Source of the DNA: Flavobacteriaceae bacterium
GTDB lineage: Bacteria; Bacteroidota; Bacteroidia; Flavobacteriales; Flavobacteriaceae
Length of the DNA stretch: 7,621 nucleotides
Reading direction: 5' to 3'
Assembly (NCBI GenBank): GCA_003511845.1
Contig: DOIV01000149.1
Coordinates: 7,461-15,081 of the forward strand
The translations under genes were made by a program, and so were the position numbers. The first letter of the stretch is position 1, and each line of letters starts with the position of its first letter. A model generated the notes under the pieces. That model was not told where the DNA came from and searched no databases. It saw only the letters and a list, made by a program, of their open reading frames with translations. Below, one piece after another: positions 1 to 7,003 of the stretch.

Positions 1-7
1 ACATTCG

Positions 8-796
8 CTACTCTTCATTCATCATTTTAAACTTGTCTCTATCCTCTAAAAACCCGAATTTATTTCTTGTTTTAGTCAATTCATCCATTGAAATGGAAAT
101 AATCTCAGTAGTATTTTTATTAGGTTCAATGGTAGAAATTTCACTACCTAGAGCATTATAAGCAGCTGAATTCCCTGAATATTCATGTCCGTTATCATCA
201 GCACCTATTCTATTAACTCCAACAACATAACTCATGTTTTCGATGGCTCTTGCTTTTAAAAGTGTAGACCATGCAGTAATTCTAGGTTTTGGCCAATTGG
301 CAACATAAATTAATAGATTATAATCATCCGTATTTCTTGACCAAACAGGAAAGCGTAAATCGTAACAAATCATTGGGCAAATTTTCCAGCCTTTATAAGC
401 TACAATAAGTTTTTTGTTGCCCGCAGTATAAATTTTATCCTCACCAGCCAAGGTAAAGGTATGTCGTTTGTCGTAAGTTTTGATTTCTCCAGTAGGATGT
501 ACAAAAACCAAACGATTGTAATACTTGTTGCCCTCTTTAATTATTAAACTTCCAGTAATGGCAGTGTTTTTCTCTTTTGCTAAATACTTTAACCAATGAA
601 TAGTTTCACCATCCATAGTTTCTGCAACTTTTTCAGGATTCATGGTAAAACCTGTAGTAAACATTTCAGGTAAAATAATTAAATCAACAACCTCAGAAAT
701 TGATTTAATTTTTTCTAAAAACACCTGCCTGTTTTGTGCTGAATTTTCCCAAACCAACTCTGATTGAATGATGGTTATTTTTAAAATGTTTTTCAT
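8..796 (-). CDS. Omega-amidase, YafV-type nitrilase-superfamily hydrolase
   Basis: Cytosolic carbon-nitrogen hydrolase of 262 residues, close to the usual YafV/Nit2-like length; no signal peptide or membrane segment. The nitrilase Glu-Lys-Cys triad is visible: E44 in LPEMFTTGF, K110 in YDKRHTF and C144 in ICYDLRFP. The EMFTTGF-MNPE block followed by MDGET is typical of the YafV branch rather than of N-carbamoylputrescine amidases or NAD synthetase domains. Family members hydrolyse the omega-amide of alpha-ketoglutaramate or alpha-ketosuccinamate to the dicarboxylic keto acid plus ammonia. A glutamine-transaminase-like aminotransferase, which would make such substrates, is encoded two genes upstream on the same strand, which supports the role by inference. 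A terminator lies just before the start codon, and I found no clear promoter in the short remaining gap. The gene ends in TAG. The family call is firm; the exact substrate is inferred. Confidence 0.9.
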   Translation of the reverse strand: MKNILKITIIQSELVWENSAQNRQVFLEKIKSISEVVDLIILPEMFTTGFTMNPEKVAETMDGETIHWLKYLAKEKNTAITGSLIIKEGNKYYNRLVFVHPTGEIKTYDKRHTFTLAGEDKIYTAGNKKLIVAYKGWKICPMICYDLRFPVWSRNTDDYNLLIYVANWPKPRITAWSTLLKARAIENMSYVVGVNRIGADDNGHEYSGNSAAYNALGSEISTIEPNKNTTEIISISMDELTKTRNKFGFLEDRDKFKMMNEE

Positions 797-816
797 TATA
801 GGTAACGCTTATTAAT

Positions 817-850
817 AAAAAAAGGTTCTTCTGTTATACAAAAGAACCTT
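817..850 (-). terminator. Rho-independent terminator after the lysine-rich protein gene
   Basis: A perfect 9-bp inverted repeat (822-830 paired with 842-850, arm AAGGTTCTT) with an 11-base loop is followed on the minus strand by TTTTTATTAAT. This is a well-formed intrinsic terminator 28 bases past the lysine-rich gene's stop codon. It also sits only about 20 bases upstream of the omega-amidase start, so that gene needs read-through or a promoter overlapping the hairpin. On the plus strand no T-run follows the stem, so it should act in one direction. Confidence 0.8.
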
Positions 851-877
851 GATGTTTTAATATTTTCTCAAAGTGAA

Positions 878-1363
878 TTATTTAGTTTTTTTCACTTTAT
901 TTTTATTCTTCTTAATTTTTTCTTCTAGTTTTTCTAGTTTTTCCAGCCACTTTTCTTCATCATCTGGTGACAGCTTTCCTTTTCTTTTTAATTTTTCGAA
1001 TTTTTTCTTCTCTTTATCTAATTTGTCTTCACTTTTAGATAAGTTACTAATAGCCTTTTCGTGTTTTTCAACTTCCTTTTCAGCCTTTTTCACTTTCTTT
1101 TCGGCTTTTTTTTCCTTTTTTTCAGCTTTCTTTACTTTTTCTTCCTTTTCTTCTTTAACCTGTTTTTTAGAAGCTTTATCTAGAATATCATTTTTGTCAG
1201 ATTTTTTAATAATGTCAGTAACATTAGTTCCGTCTAAAAATATTTTCTCTTTTTTTACTTTATAGGTTTTACCATCATGTTTAATTTTTTGTGCTGATAC
1301 TAATGTAATTGCAAATAAACATAAAACAGTAAATAGTAATTTAAATTTTTTCATGGTATTCAT
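878..1363 (-). CDS. Exported lysine-rich coiled-coil protein, function unknown
   Basis: Not a family I can name. The 161-residue product starts with a type I signal peptide: basic MKKFK, hydrophobic LLFTVLCLFAITLV, and a likely cut after VSA with Gln as first mature residue, as is common in Bacteroidota. Residues about 25-50 hold a short ordered-looking segment (HDGKTYKVKKEKIFLDGTNV), followed by a long highly charged region (about 60-161). I count 53 lysines in 161 residues and about 21 glutamates. KKAEK units recur around residues 75-97, and the rest is Lys/Glu/Leu-rich with heptad-like spacing, suggesting a single long helix or coiled coil, probably in the periplasm or at the surface. The start may be this ATG or the in-frame ATG nine bases downstream (1354); both keep the signal peptide. 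The antisense Phe/Ser-rich reading frame is only the complement of the lysine codons. It lies between aminotransferase and omega-amidase genes, with its own putative promoter and terminator. Confidence 0.8.
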   Translation of the reverse strand: MNTMKKFKLLFTVLCLFAITLVSAQKIKHDGKTYKVKKEKIFLDGTNVTDIIKKSDKNDILDKASKKQVKEEKEEKVKKAEKKEKKAEKKVKKAEKEVEKHEKAISNLSKSEDKLDKEKKKFEKLKRKGKLSPDDEEKWLEKLEKLEEKIKKNKNKVKKTK

Positions 1364-1400
1364 TTTAGGTTTTTATTTATAATACTTAACTCTATAAGGT

Positions 1401-1422
1401 CGATTTTGTTGTATTAAAATCG
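1401..1422 (-). repeat. Short inverted repeat in the leader of the lysine-rich gene
   Basis: Seven-base arms (CGATTTT at 1401-1407, AAAATCG at 1416-1422) flank an 8-base loop, between the aminotransferase stop codon and the lysine-rich gene start. On the minus strand no T-tract follows it, so it is a poor intrinsic terminator for the aminotransferase. If the TATATTTG box upstream is used, the hairpin would lie in the 5' leader of the lysine-rich mRNA. It could also be an operator or chance in AT-rich DNA. Confidence 0.3.
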
Positions 1423-1444
1423 GTTATATCTAAAATAGTAGAAA

Positions 1445-1452
1445 CAAATATA
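1445..1452 (-). promoter_or_regulatory. Putative Bacteroidota -7 promoter box for the lysine-rich gene
   Basis: The minus strand reads TATATTTG, a full match to the TAnnTTTG -7 consensus of Bacteroidota primary sigma factors. It begins only a dozen bases after the aminotransferase stop codon. Transcription would begin near 1438 and give a leader of about 75 bases. No clean -33 TTG is present at the expected distance, so this is suggestive only; such boxes arise by chance in AT-rich DNA. Confidence 0.4.
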
Positions 1453-1462
1453 ATACCAGAAT

Positions 1463-2605
1463 TTAGATTTCACATAATATTTCTATAGCTTTTTGCAAAG
1501 TTTCTTCTTTTTTAGCAAAGCAAAAACGTAACATTTTTTGGTCTAATTCTTCTGTATTAAAAACAGAAATAGGAATGGTTGCTATTTGGTGTTCTACCAC
1601 CAATCTCTTGGCGAATTCAATATCATTCTCATCTGTAATAGCACTATAACCTAACAATTGAAAATAAGTACCTTGAGAAGGAATAAATTTAAAACGTGAA
1701 TTTTTGATGCCATTTAAAAAAAAATCTCGCTTTTCTTGATAAAAATTATTCAGAGACAAATAGTTATTTTCATTCTTTAAATACTCAGCAAAAGCTATTT
1801 GCATAGGATGATTTACACAAAAAACATTAAACTGATGTACTTTTCTAAATTCGTGCATTAATGCTTTAGGAGCAACACAATAACCTATTTTCCAACCTGT
1901 ATTGTGAAATGTTTTACCGAAAGAAGCCACAATAAAACTACGTTCTTTTAAATATGGAAATAAACATAAACTTTGATGAGGTTTACCATCAAAAATAATA
2001 TGTTCATAAACCTCATCACTCAACACAATAATATCAGTATCCTTTACTATATTTTCTAGAGTAAGCATATCATCTTTACTCCAAATTGTTCCTGAAGGAT
2101 TGTGAGGTGAGTTGATGATAATCATCTTGGTTTTAGTGTTGATCAATTGTTTAACCTTATTCCAATTTATCCTAAAATTAGGAGCTTCTAATTGTACATA
2201 GACAGGTTTACCTTCATGCAAATCAATAGCAGGTTCATAACAATCGTATGCAGGTTTAAACATAATTACTTCATCATCCTTATGAATAAAAGCACTAACT
2301 ATTGTAAAAATAGCTTGAGTGGCACCAGAAGTGATCGTTATTTCAGTATCAGGATGGTAAGTCGATTGGTATAAATTGTTGAATTTTTCTGAAACCTGTT
2401 CTCTTAAAGCAAAAACACCTTGCATTGGTGCGTATTGATTATAACCATCTTTCATGGCATTTGAAACCAATTCAATAAGTTTGGGGTCAGTATCAAAATC
2501 AGGAAATCCTTGTGATAAGTTTATAGCATTATGCTCTTTTGCCAATTTAGACATGATAGTAAAAATAGTAGTTTTTACATTTGGTAGCTTAGAATTGAAT
2601 TCCAT
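1463..2605 (-). CDS. PLP-dependent aminotransferase, methionine/glutamine transaminase (YbdL/KAT-like)
   Basis: Class I/II fold-type I aminotransferase of 380 residues, cytosolic. Family signatures in order: the N-terminal SKLPNVKTTIFTIMSKLA and NLSQGFPDF, typical of the YbdL/kynurenine aminotransferase (glutamine transaminase K) group; SPHNPSG with the cofactor-binding Asn at about 169; SDEVYEH with D197 and Y200; SFGKTFHNTGWKIGY with the PLP Schiff-base Lys at about 231; and a C-terminal substrate-carboxylate Arg at about 360 in MLRFCFA. This group transaminates methionine and aromatic amino acids, often with the 2-oxo acid of methionine and with glutamine as donor, and can serve as the last step of methionine salvage. 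An ATG at 2635 would add ten residues (MLFCEINFSF); the start at 2605 is preferred because homologues begin just before SKLP. It is divergent from the peptidase gene and shares a roughly 120-base upstream region. The omega-amidase further downstream is a plausible pathway partner. Confidence 0.9.
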   Translation of the reverse strand: MEFNSKLPNVKTTIFTIMSKLAKEHNAINLSQGFPDFDTDPKLIELVSNAMKDGYNQYAPMQGVFALREQVSEKFNNLYQSTYHPDTEITITSGATQAIFTIVSAFIHKDDEVIMFKPAYDCYEPAIDLHEGKPVYVQLEAPNFRINWNKVKQLINTKTKMIIINSPHNPSGTIWSKDDMLTLENIVKDTDIIVLSDEVYEHIIFDGKPHQSLCLFPYLKERSFIVASFGKTFHNTGWKIGYCVAPKALMHEFRKVHQFNVFCVNHPMQIAFAEYLKNENNYLSLNNFYQEKRDFFLNGIKNSRFKFIPSQGTYFQLLGYSAITDENDIEFAKRLVVEHQIATIPISVFNTEELDQKMLRFCFAKKEETLQKAIEILCEI

Positions 2606-2672
2606 AAAAGAAAAATTTATCTCACAAAATAACAAAAAGTGAAGAGGAGTTCATTATTAATTCTGTATTTTT

Positions 2673-2680
2673 TATCTTTG
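2673..2680 (+). promoter_or_regulatory. Putative -7 promoter box for the S46 peptidase gene
   Basis: TATCTTTG fully matches the Bacteroidota -7 consensus TAnnTTTG. Initiation a few bases downstream would give a leader of about 38 bases before the peptidase ATG at 2725. The -33 element is weak: TTC at 2650-2652, one base off TTG, at a 20-base spacing. The leader has no Shine-Dalgarno sequence. It stands in the divergent region shared with the aminotransferase. Confidence 0.5.
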
Positions 2681-2724
2681 TTGCATTCAAAAAAATAATT
2701 GCTAAGAATTAACAATAACCCCCT

Positions 2725-4836
2725 ATGAAATTTTTTAAAATTGTATTACTTTTTATTTCACTACAAACCTCTGCTCAACAAGGTGGTATGTGGATTCCCT
2801 CTTTACTTAACGGGATGAATGAACAAGAAATGCAAGCTTTAGGCAGTAAATTAACTGCAAAAGACATTTTTGATGTCAATAACTCAAGTTTAAAAGATGC
2901 CATTGGGCATTTTAATGGCGGTTGTACCAGTGAAGTAATTTCTCCTAAAGGCTTGTTATTGACTAATCACCATTGTGGTTTTAGTCAAATACAGTCACAT
3001 TCATCAATAGAAAATGATTATTTAAAAGATGGTTTTTGGGCTATGACTTTAGCAGAAGAATTACCCAATGAAGGTTTGTATGTAGATTTTATTGTTCGAA
3101 TTGAAGACGTTACAACCAAAGTGTTAAATGGGGTTAATGATGGTATGACGGCTCAGGTAAGGCAATCATTTGTTGATAGCAATATCAATGCCGTAAAAAA
3201 AGCTGCAGTAGTTGAGCCATGGCATAAGATAAAAATTAAACCGTTTTTTAAAGGCAACCAATATTTTTTGTTTGTTTTTGAACGCTTTGAGGACATTCGT
3301 TTGGTAGGTGCACCTCCAACCAGCATAGGTAAATTTGGTTCTGATACTGACAATTGGGTGTGGCCAAGACATACAGGTGATTTTTCTATCTTTAGAATTT
3401 ATGCCAACAAAAATAATAGACCCTCAAAATATTCAATTGATAATGTGCCTTACACTCCAAAACACTTTTTACCTATATCATTAGATGGTGTAGAAGAAGG
3501 CGATTTTACAATGGTTTTTGGTTTTCCAGGAAGAACCAATGAATACCTACCCGCAGTAGCTATAGAACAACTTACAGAAAAGATAAACCCTAGCAATATT
3601 GCTGTTAGAGAAGCTGCCTTAAAAGTAATGGATGCTTATATGAAATCTAATGATACGATTAGGATTCAATATGCTTCTAAGCAAGCAAGAATTGCCAATT
3701 ATTGGAAAAAATGGATAGGTGAAAACAAAGGACTTAAAAAAAGCAAAGCCATTGCAAAAAAACGAGAATTTGAAGCAGAATTTACTAAAAAAATTATAGA
3801 AAAAGGTTTAGAAGTTCAATACGGCTCCTTGTTAGAAGAATTTGAAAGTGCTTATGCTGAATTCAATAATATTAATATGTTACGGTCACGTTTTACTGAG
3901 GTATTTATCAGAAATAATGAATTGATGAAAATCATGTTTAGGTTGACACAAATGGAAGATGCTGCTTATAATCAGGAATCTTTTAACAAAGCAAAAGCCT
4001 ATATGATTTCTACATTAAAAGGCATTCATAAAAATTACAATGCTGAATTAGACAGAGCTATTTTTAACGAAATTATGCCTTTATATACTGATGAGGTTAA
4101 TGATAGAATTTATGATAAGACAAGTTTTACTAATTTAGATTCTGCACTTGTTGTTTTAGAAGGTAGTCCTAGCCAAGTAATTCAAAGAATAAATGAAGAT
4201 GCTGCTTATCAATATGCAAAACCTTACATTATGGAGTTCTACACGCGAATAGAACCAGAATATCAAAGTAAAAAATCGAATATTAATGCCATTCAAAAAG
4301 ATTATATGCAAGCATTAATGCAGGTTATGCCTAATGAACGTTATTTTCCGGATGCAAATGGCACATTAAGAGTTACTTACGGACAGGTAAAGGGTTACGA
4401 ACCAAGAGATGCGGTGTATTACAAGCCTATTTCTTATTTAGATGGGGTAATTGAAAAATATGAGCCAGATGATTATGAATTTGATGCACCAGCAAAATTA
4501 CTTGAATTGTATGAAACACAAGATTATGGACAATATGCTGATAGTAATGGTAAACTACCCGTTTGTTTTTTAGGTACCAATCATACTACAGGTGGTAATT
4601 CTGGCAGTCCTGCTATTGATGCACATGGTAATTTGGTGGGTTTAAATTTTGATAGAGTTTGGGAAGGCACCATGAGTGATTATTATTACGATGCTGAAAT
4701 TTGCCGAAATATTATGGTTGACCTACGTTATATACTTTTTATTGTTGACAAATTTGCAGGAGCAACACATTTGATAGAAGAAATGACATTGGTACATCCT
4801 AAAAATAATACCGTTAAATTGATTGAAAAGAACTAA
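2725..4836 (+). CDS. dpp11: Exported S46 dipeptidyl-peptidase, DPP11-like (Asp/Glu-specific)
   Basis: Serine exopeptidase of clan PA, family S46, 703 residues (known DPP7/DPP11 are slightly over 700). It releases dipeptides from oligopeptide N-termini, normally in the periplasm. A signal peptide spans about 1-18 with a likely cut at TSA/QQ. The mature protein opens with the family hallmark GGMWIPSLL. Triad: His83 in TNHHCG, Asp219 in RHTGDF, Ser626 in GGNSGSP. Residues expected to hold the substrate's free amino group are present: Asn210-Trp211 in DTDNWVW and Asn325 in ANYWKKW, matching the spacing known for Pseudoxanthomonas DAP BII. The middle (about 280-550) is the helical domain characteristic of S46. 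The residue 18 positions after the catalytic Ser is Arg644 (FDRVWE); Arg there marks acidic-residue specificity (DPP11), Gly marks DPP7. No Por-type sorting domain is visible at the C-terminus. A single-gene unit between its own -7 box and a terminator. Family certain, specificity inferred from one residue. Confidence 0.93.
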   Translation: MKFFKIVLLFISLQTSAQQGGMWIPSLLNGMNEQEMQALGSKLTAKDIFDVNNSSLKDAIGHFNGGCTSEVISPKGLLLTNHHCGFSQIQSHSSIENDYLKDGFWAMTLAEELPNEGLYVDFIVRIEDVTTKVLNGVNDGMTAQVRQSFVDSNINAVKKAAVVEPWHKIKIKPFFKGNQYFLFVFERFEDIRLVGAPPTSIGKFGSDTDNWVWPRHTGDFSIFRIYANKNNRPSKYSIDNVPYTPKHFLPISLDGVEEGDFTMVFGFPGRTNEYLPAVAIEQLTEKINPSNIAVREAALKVMDAYMKSNDTIRIQYASKQARIANYWKKWIGENKGLKKSKAIAKKREFEAEFTKKIIEKGLEVQYGSLLEEFESAYAEFNNINMLRSRFTEVFIRNNELMKIMFRLTQMEDAAYNQESFNKAKAYMISTLKGIHKNYNAELDRAIFNEIMPLYTDEVNDRIYDKTSFTNLDSALVVLEGSPSQVIQRINEDAAYQYAKPYIMEFYTRIEPEYQSKKSNINAIQKDYMQALMQVMPNERYFPDANGTLRVTYGQVKGYEPRDAVYYKPISYLDGVIEKYEPDDYEFDAPAKLLELYETQDYGQYADSNGKLPVCFLGTNHTTGGNSGSPAIDAHGNLVGLNFDRVWEGTMSDYYYDAEICRNIMVDLRYILFIVDKFAGATHLIEEMTLVHPKNNTVKLIEKN

Positions 4837-4843
4837 AACCGAT

Positions 4844-4877
4844 AATAAGCCCTTGATTTTTCAAGGGCTTATTTTTT
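4844..4877 (+). terminator. Strong intrinsic terminator after the peptidase gene
   Basis: A perfect 13-bp stem (4844-4856 paired with 4861-4873, arm AATAAGCCCTTGA) closes on a TTTT loop and runs into a six-T tract at 4872-4877, eight bases after the peptidase stop codon. It lies between convergent genes: the NatB-type permease ends at 4919 on the other strand. On the minus strand the stem is followed by weaker T-richness, so it may act in both directions, most efficiently for the peptidase. Confidence 0.92.
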
Positions 4878-4918
4878 AAATTTTTATCATTTGTTTTCTA
4901 TCTTCACACAAATTTTGA

Positions 4919-6094
4919 CTATTTCAAAACCATCGTTTCTTTAGAAAACTGTTTCAAGCTAAAGAACACAGCAACAACTGCCAATAGAATTAATGACCCA
5001 ACTACCATGATATAATGAGCAGGTTGTATGGTACCAGCAATAATCTCTTTAGTTGCCAACGCAATATTTAAAATAGGAATCCATACCGTTTGCCAATTCA
5101 ATTCTACGCCAGGCATTAAGGCAATCATAGCTGGTATAATTACTAAAAAACTCATTGGTGTGGCATAACTTTGTGCTTCTTTAAAACTACTTGCTCTTAC
5201 TACTACTGCTGATAATAATCCTGCAAAGAAAACACTTAAAGGAATGAGCATAGCAAATAACATCAAGATAAATTTCAAGCCTAAGATATCATTTATTGCA
5301 TTTAAAAAATCAGGAGGAATACCATCAATAAATTTTAAACCCACAAACATACCTGCAATAGTCATTAATGCTGCAGAAATACCAATTAATGCAATAGTAA
5401 TAGTTTTACCAATTAAAATTTTAAACCGGGAAGCAGGCACGGTCAATAAGGTTTCTATAGTACCACGTTCTTTTTCTCCGGTAATTAGATCTAATGCAGG
5501 ATACATACAGCCCATAAAACAAAAGATAATAAAAATATATGGTATAAAACCACCAATCATTTTACCTATTTGTTCTTTAGGTGAAGCGATATCAATTTTT
5601 GAAATCGCAAGTGGCTCAAGAGCTTCAGGCGAAAGGTCTAATTGTTTTATTCGATCATCCATAATAACCGATTTATAACTATCTAATTTTTCTCTAATCC
5701 GTTTTTCCACCATTAAATTGGTCGATTTATAATAGAGATTCAATCCTCCAGATTTTAAGTTTGAAACTTTCTCTTCAAAGTCAGGCTTGAATTCTAAAAC
5801 AGCATCTAAACTTCCGTTGTTGATAGAGTCTTTTACTCCAACTAAAGCGATATTATTTACCAATACAAATGTAGTATCTTTAAATTGTGAGACTATGTTC
5901 TGAGGTGCACCAATTAAAGCCACTTTAAGTTGTTTGTGTTGTTCTTTATTTAGTAAATTTTGCTGTAATTTTGTTACCCCTAACAACAATAATGGCATGG
6001 CTAAGGCAGGTAATAATATTGCGGAAAACAACGTTTTTTTATCTCTTAAGGTGTCAGTAAGCTCCTTTTTTATAACGGTGAATATAGTTTTCAT
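4919..6094 (-). CDS. natB: ABC-2 type permease, NatB-like exporter subunit
   Basis: Integral membrane subunit of an ABC exporter, 391 residues, close to Bacillus NatB. Topology follows the family: a short cytosolic amphipathic start (KKELTDTLRDKKTL), first membrane segment at about 22-43, a large extracytoplasmic domain at about 44-180, then several membrane segments (about 181-204, 230-256, 272-299, 310-330, 335-353 and 360-380). The conserved cytosolic GEKERGTIETLLTVP motif at 207-220, expected to contact the ATPase, is intact. In Bacillus, NatAB exports sodium, but close relatives move other or unknown substrates, so Na+ efflux is inference. The start codon lies two bases past the ATPase stop (TAA, AA, ATG), so translation is almost surely coupled. 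Its stop faces the terminator shared with the convergent peptidase gene. Confidence 0.88.
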   Translation of the reverse strand: MKTIFTVIKKELTDTLRDKKTLFSAILLPALAMPLLLLGVTKLQQNLLNKEQHKQLKVALIGAPQNIVSQFKDTTFVLVNNIALVGVKDSINNGSLDAVLEFKPDFEEKVSNLKSGGLNLYYKSTNLMVEKRIREKLDSYKSVIMDDRIKQLDLSPEALEPLAISKIDIASPKEQIGKMIGGFIPYIFIIFCFMGCMYPALDLITGEKERGTIETLLTVPASRFKILIGKTITIALIGISAALMTIAGMFVGLKFIDGIPPDFLNAINDILGLKFILMLFAMLIPLSVFFAGLLSAVVVRASSFKEAQSYATPMSFLVIIPAMIALMPGVELNWQTVWIPILNIALATKEIIAGTIQPAHYIMVVGSLILLAVVAVFFSLKQFSKETMVLK

Positions 6095-6096
6095 TT

Positions 6097-6861
6097 TTAG
6101 TTGTTTTGGTTTACAATGTTGATAAATGCTTCTGTTAACGATTTCCCTTCTGATTGCTTTCTAAAGGCATCCATGGAGTCGTTATAGATTAAAGTTCCTT
6201 TAGCGATAATAGCGAGATCATCACAGAGTAAATCTACTTCACTCATAATATGTGAAGAAAATATCACTGTTTTCCCATCTTGCTTACATTGTCTAATCAA
6301 TTCAATAATACTATTTGCTGTAATGACATCTAGACCTGAAGTAGGTTCATCAAAAATAACTACACTTGGGTCATGAATCATACTTCTAGCTATAGATACT
6401 TTTTGTTTCATACCTGTTGAGAGTTGACCTATACGCTTTTTTGAAAAATCATTGATAGCCAATTGATCAAAAAGCATTTCTTTACGTTCTTTAAAAACTG
6501 AGGAATCCATATCATGTAAATCTGCAAAATATTTTACAATTTCACCTGGTGTTAACCTGTCGTAAAGATTTGTTGAGCCTGTTAAAAACCCTATTCTTCT
6601 TCGTACTTCTTGTGGGTCATCATTAACACTTATACCATCTACTTTAATGTCTCCAGAAGACGGAGTTAATATGGTAGAAACCATTCGTAATAAGGTGGTT
6701 TTTCCTGCTCCATTTGGCCCTAATAAAGAAAACACACTACCAGGCTTACAGGTGAAACTCACATTATTTACTGCAGAAACAGAAGTGCTATTGGTTTGTA
6801 ATTCTTTGCGTTGTTTTTTACTTAGAGCATATTGCTTTGTAATATTTTCGACTTGAATCAT
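6097..6861 (-). CDS. natA: ABC transporter ATP-binding protein, NatA-like
   Basis: Nucleotide-binding subunit of 254 residues that should dimerise and drive the adjacent NatB-like permease. Motifs in order: Walker A GPNGAGKTT at 48-56, signature LSTGMKQK at 147-154, Walker B VVIFDEP at 167-173, D-loop SGLD at 175-178, and switch histidine H204 in FSSH. All catalytic residues for ATP hydrolysis are present, including the Glu after the Walker B Asp. Where most ABC ATPases carry the Q-loop glutamine, this one reads GFLTG (91-95), with no Gln. A roughly 20-residue basic stretch (SKKQRKELQTNSTSV, about 14-28) is inserted near the N-terminus between the first strands, as in several NatA-type proteins. 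First gene of a two-gene operon with the permease two bases downstream. No convincing promoter box was found in the 142-base gap upstream. Confidence 0.92.
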   Translation of the reverse strand: MIQVENITKQYALSKKQRKELQTNSTSVSAVNNVSFTCKPGSVFSLLGPNGAGKTTLLRMVSTILTPSSGDIKVDGISVNDDPQEVRRRIGFLTGSTNLYDRLTPGEIVKYFADLHDMDSSVFKERKEMLFDQLAINDFSKKRIGQLSTGMKQKVSIARSMIHDPSVVIFDEPTSGLDVITANSIIELIRQCKQDGKTVIFSSHIMSEVDLLCDDLAIIAKGTLIYNDSMDAFRKQSEGKSLTEAFINIVNQNN

Positions 6862-6935
6862 AAAAAGTTTTGTTATTTTGTTACTTATTGGTAGTACAAT
6901 TTAGTGTTTTGTTACATATTTTTAATGAAAATTAT

Positions 6936-6979
6936 AAAAACAAAAACAATCCCAAAGACCTAAATAGGAATTTGGGATT
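6936..6979 (-). terminator. Intrinsic terminator after sdhB
   Basis: A 9-bp perfect stem (6948-6956 paired with 6971-6979, arm AATCCCAAA) encloses a 14-base loop that contains a small inner CCTA/TAGG complement. On the minus strand the stem is followed by GTTTTTGTTTTTAT. It begins 24 bases past the sdhB stop and separates sdhB from the natA-natB pair. A run of Ts also follows the stem on the plus strand, but no plus-strand gene precedes it. The remaining 75 bases up to the natA start hold only AT-rich sequence with no element I can call. Confidence 0.82.
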
Positions 6980-7003
6980 TTTTATTTTGAGATTTAAAGA
7001 AAT

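Noticed and set aside
1..4. ATG on the minus strand at 4-2, three bases after the omega-amidase TAG, possibly the start of a coupled next gene
   Set aside because: Only the start codon and one more base are visible, so nothing supports it being a gene; it would need the sequence left of the window.
1050..1150. Possible tandem DNA repeat in the lysine-rich gene
   Set aside because: The KKAEK protein units recur, but codons differ between copies and spacing varies, so this is amino-acid-level repetition, not a recent DNA repeat.
873..1265. 130-codon plus-strand reading frame rich in Phe and Ser
   Set aside because: It is exactly antisense to the lysine-rich gene; AAA/GAA codons read backwards give TTT/TTC. 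The sense frame has a signal peptide, a promoter-like box and a terminator, the antisense frame has none.
2606..2635. Extended start of the aminotransferase at 2635
   Set aside because: The extra ten residues (MLFCEINFSF) are not typical of the family, whose members begin just before the SKLP motif; the ATG at 2605 fits better.
5244..5678. 144-codon plus-strand reading frame inside the permease gene
   Set aside because: Antisense shadow of conserved NatB sequence including the GEKERGTIETLL motif; the product has no recognisable features.
6862..6935. Candidate promoter (TAAATTG on the minus strand) upstream of natA
   Set aside because: It is one T short of TAnnTTTG and has no TTG at the right distance; in AT-rich sequence this is too weak to annotate.
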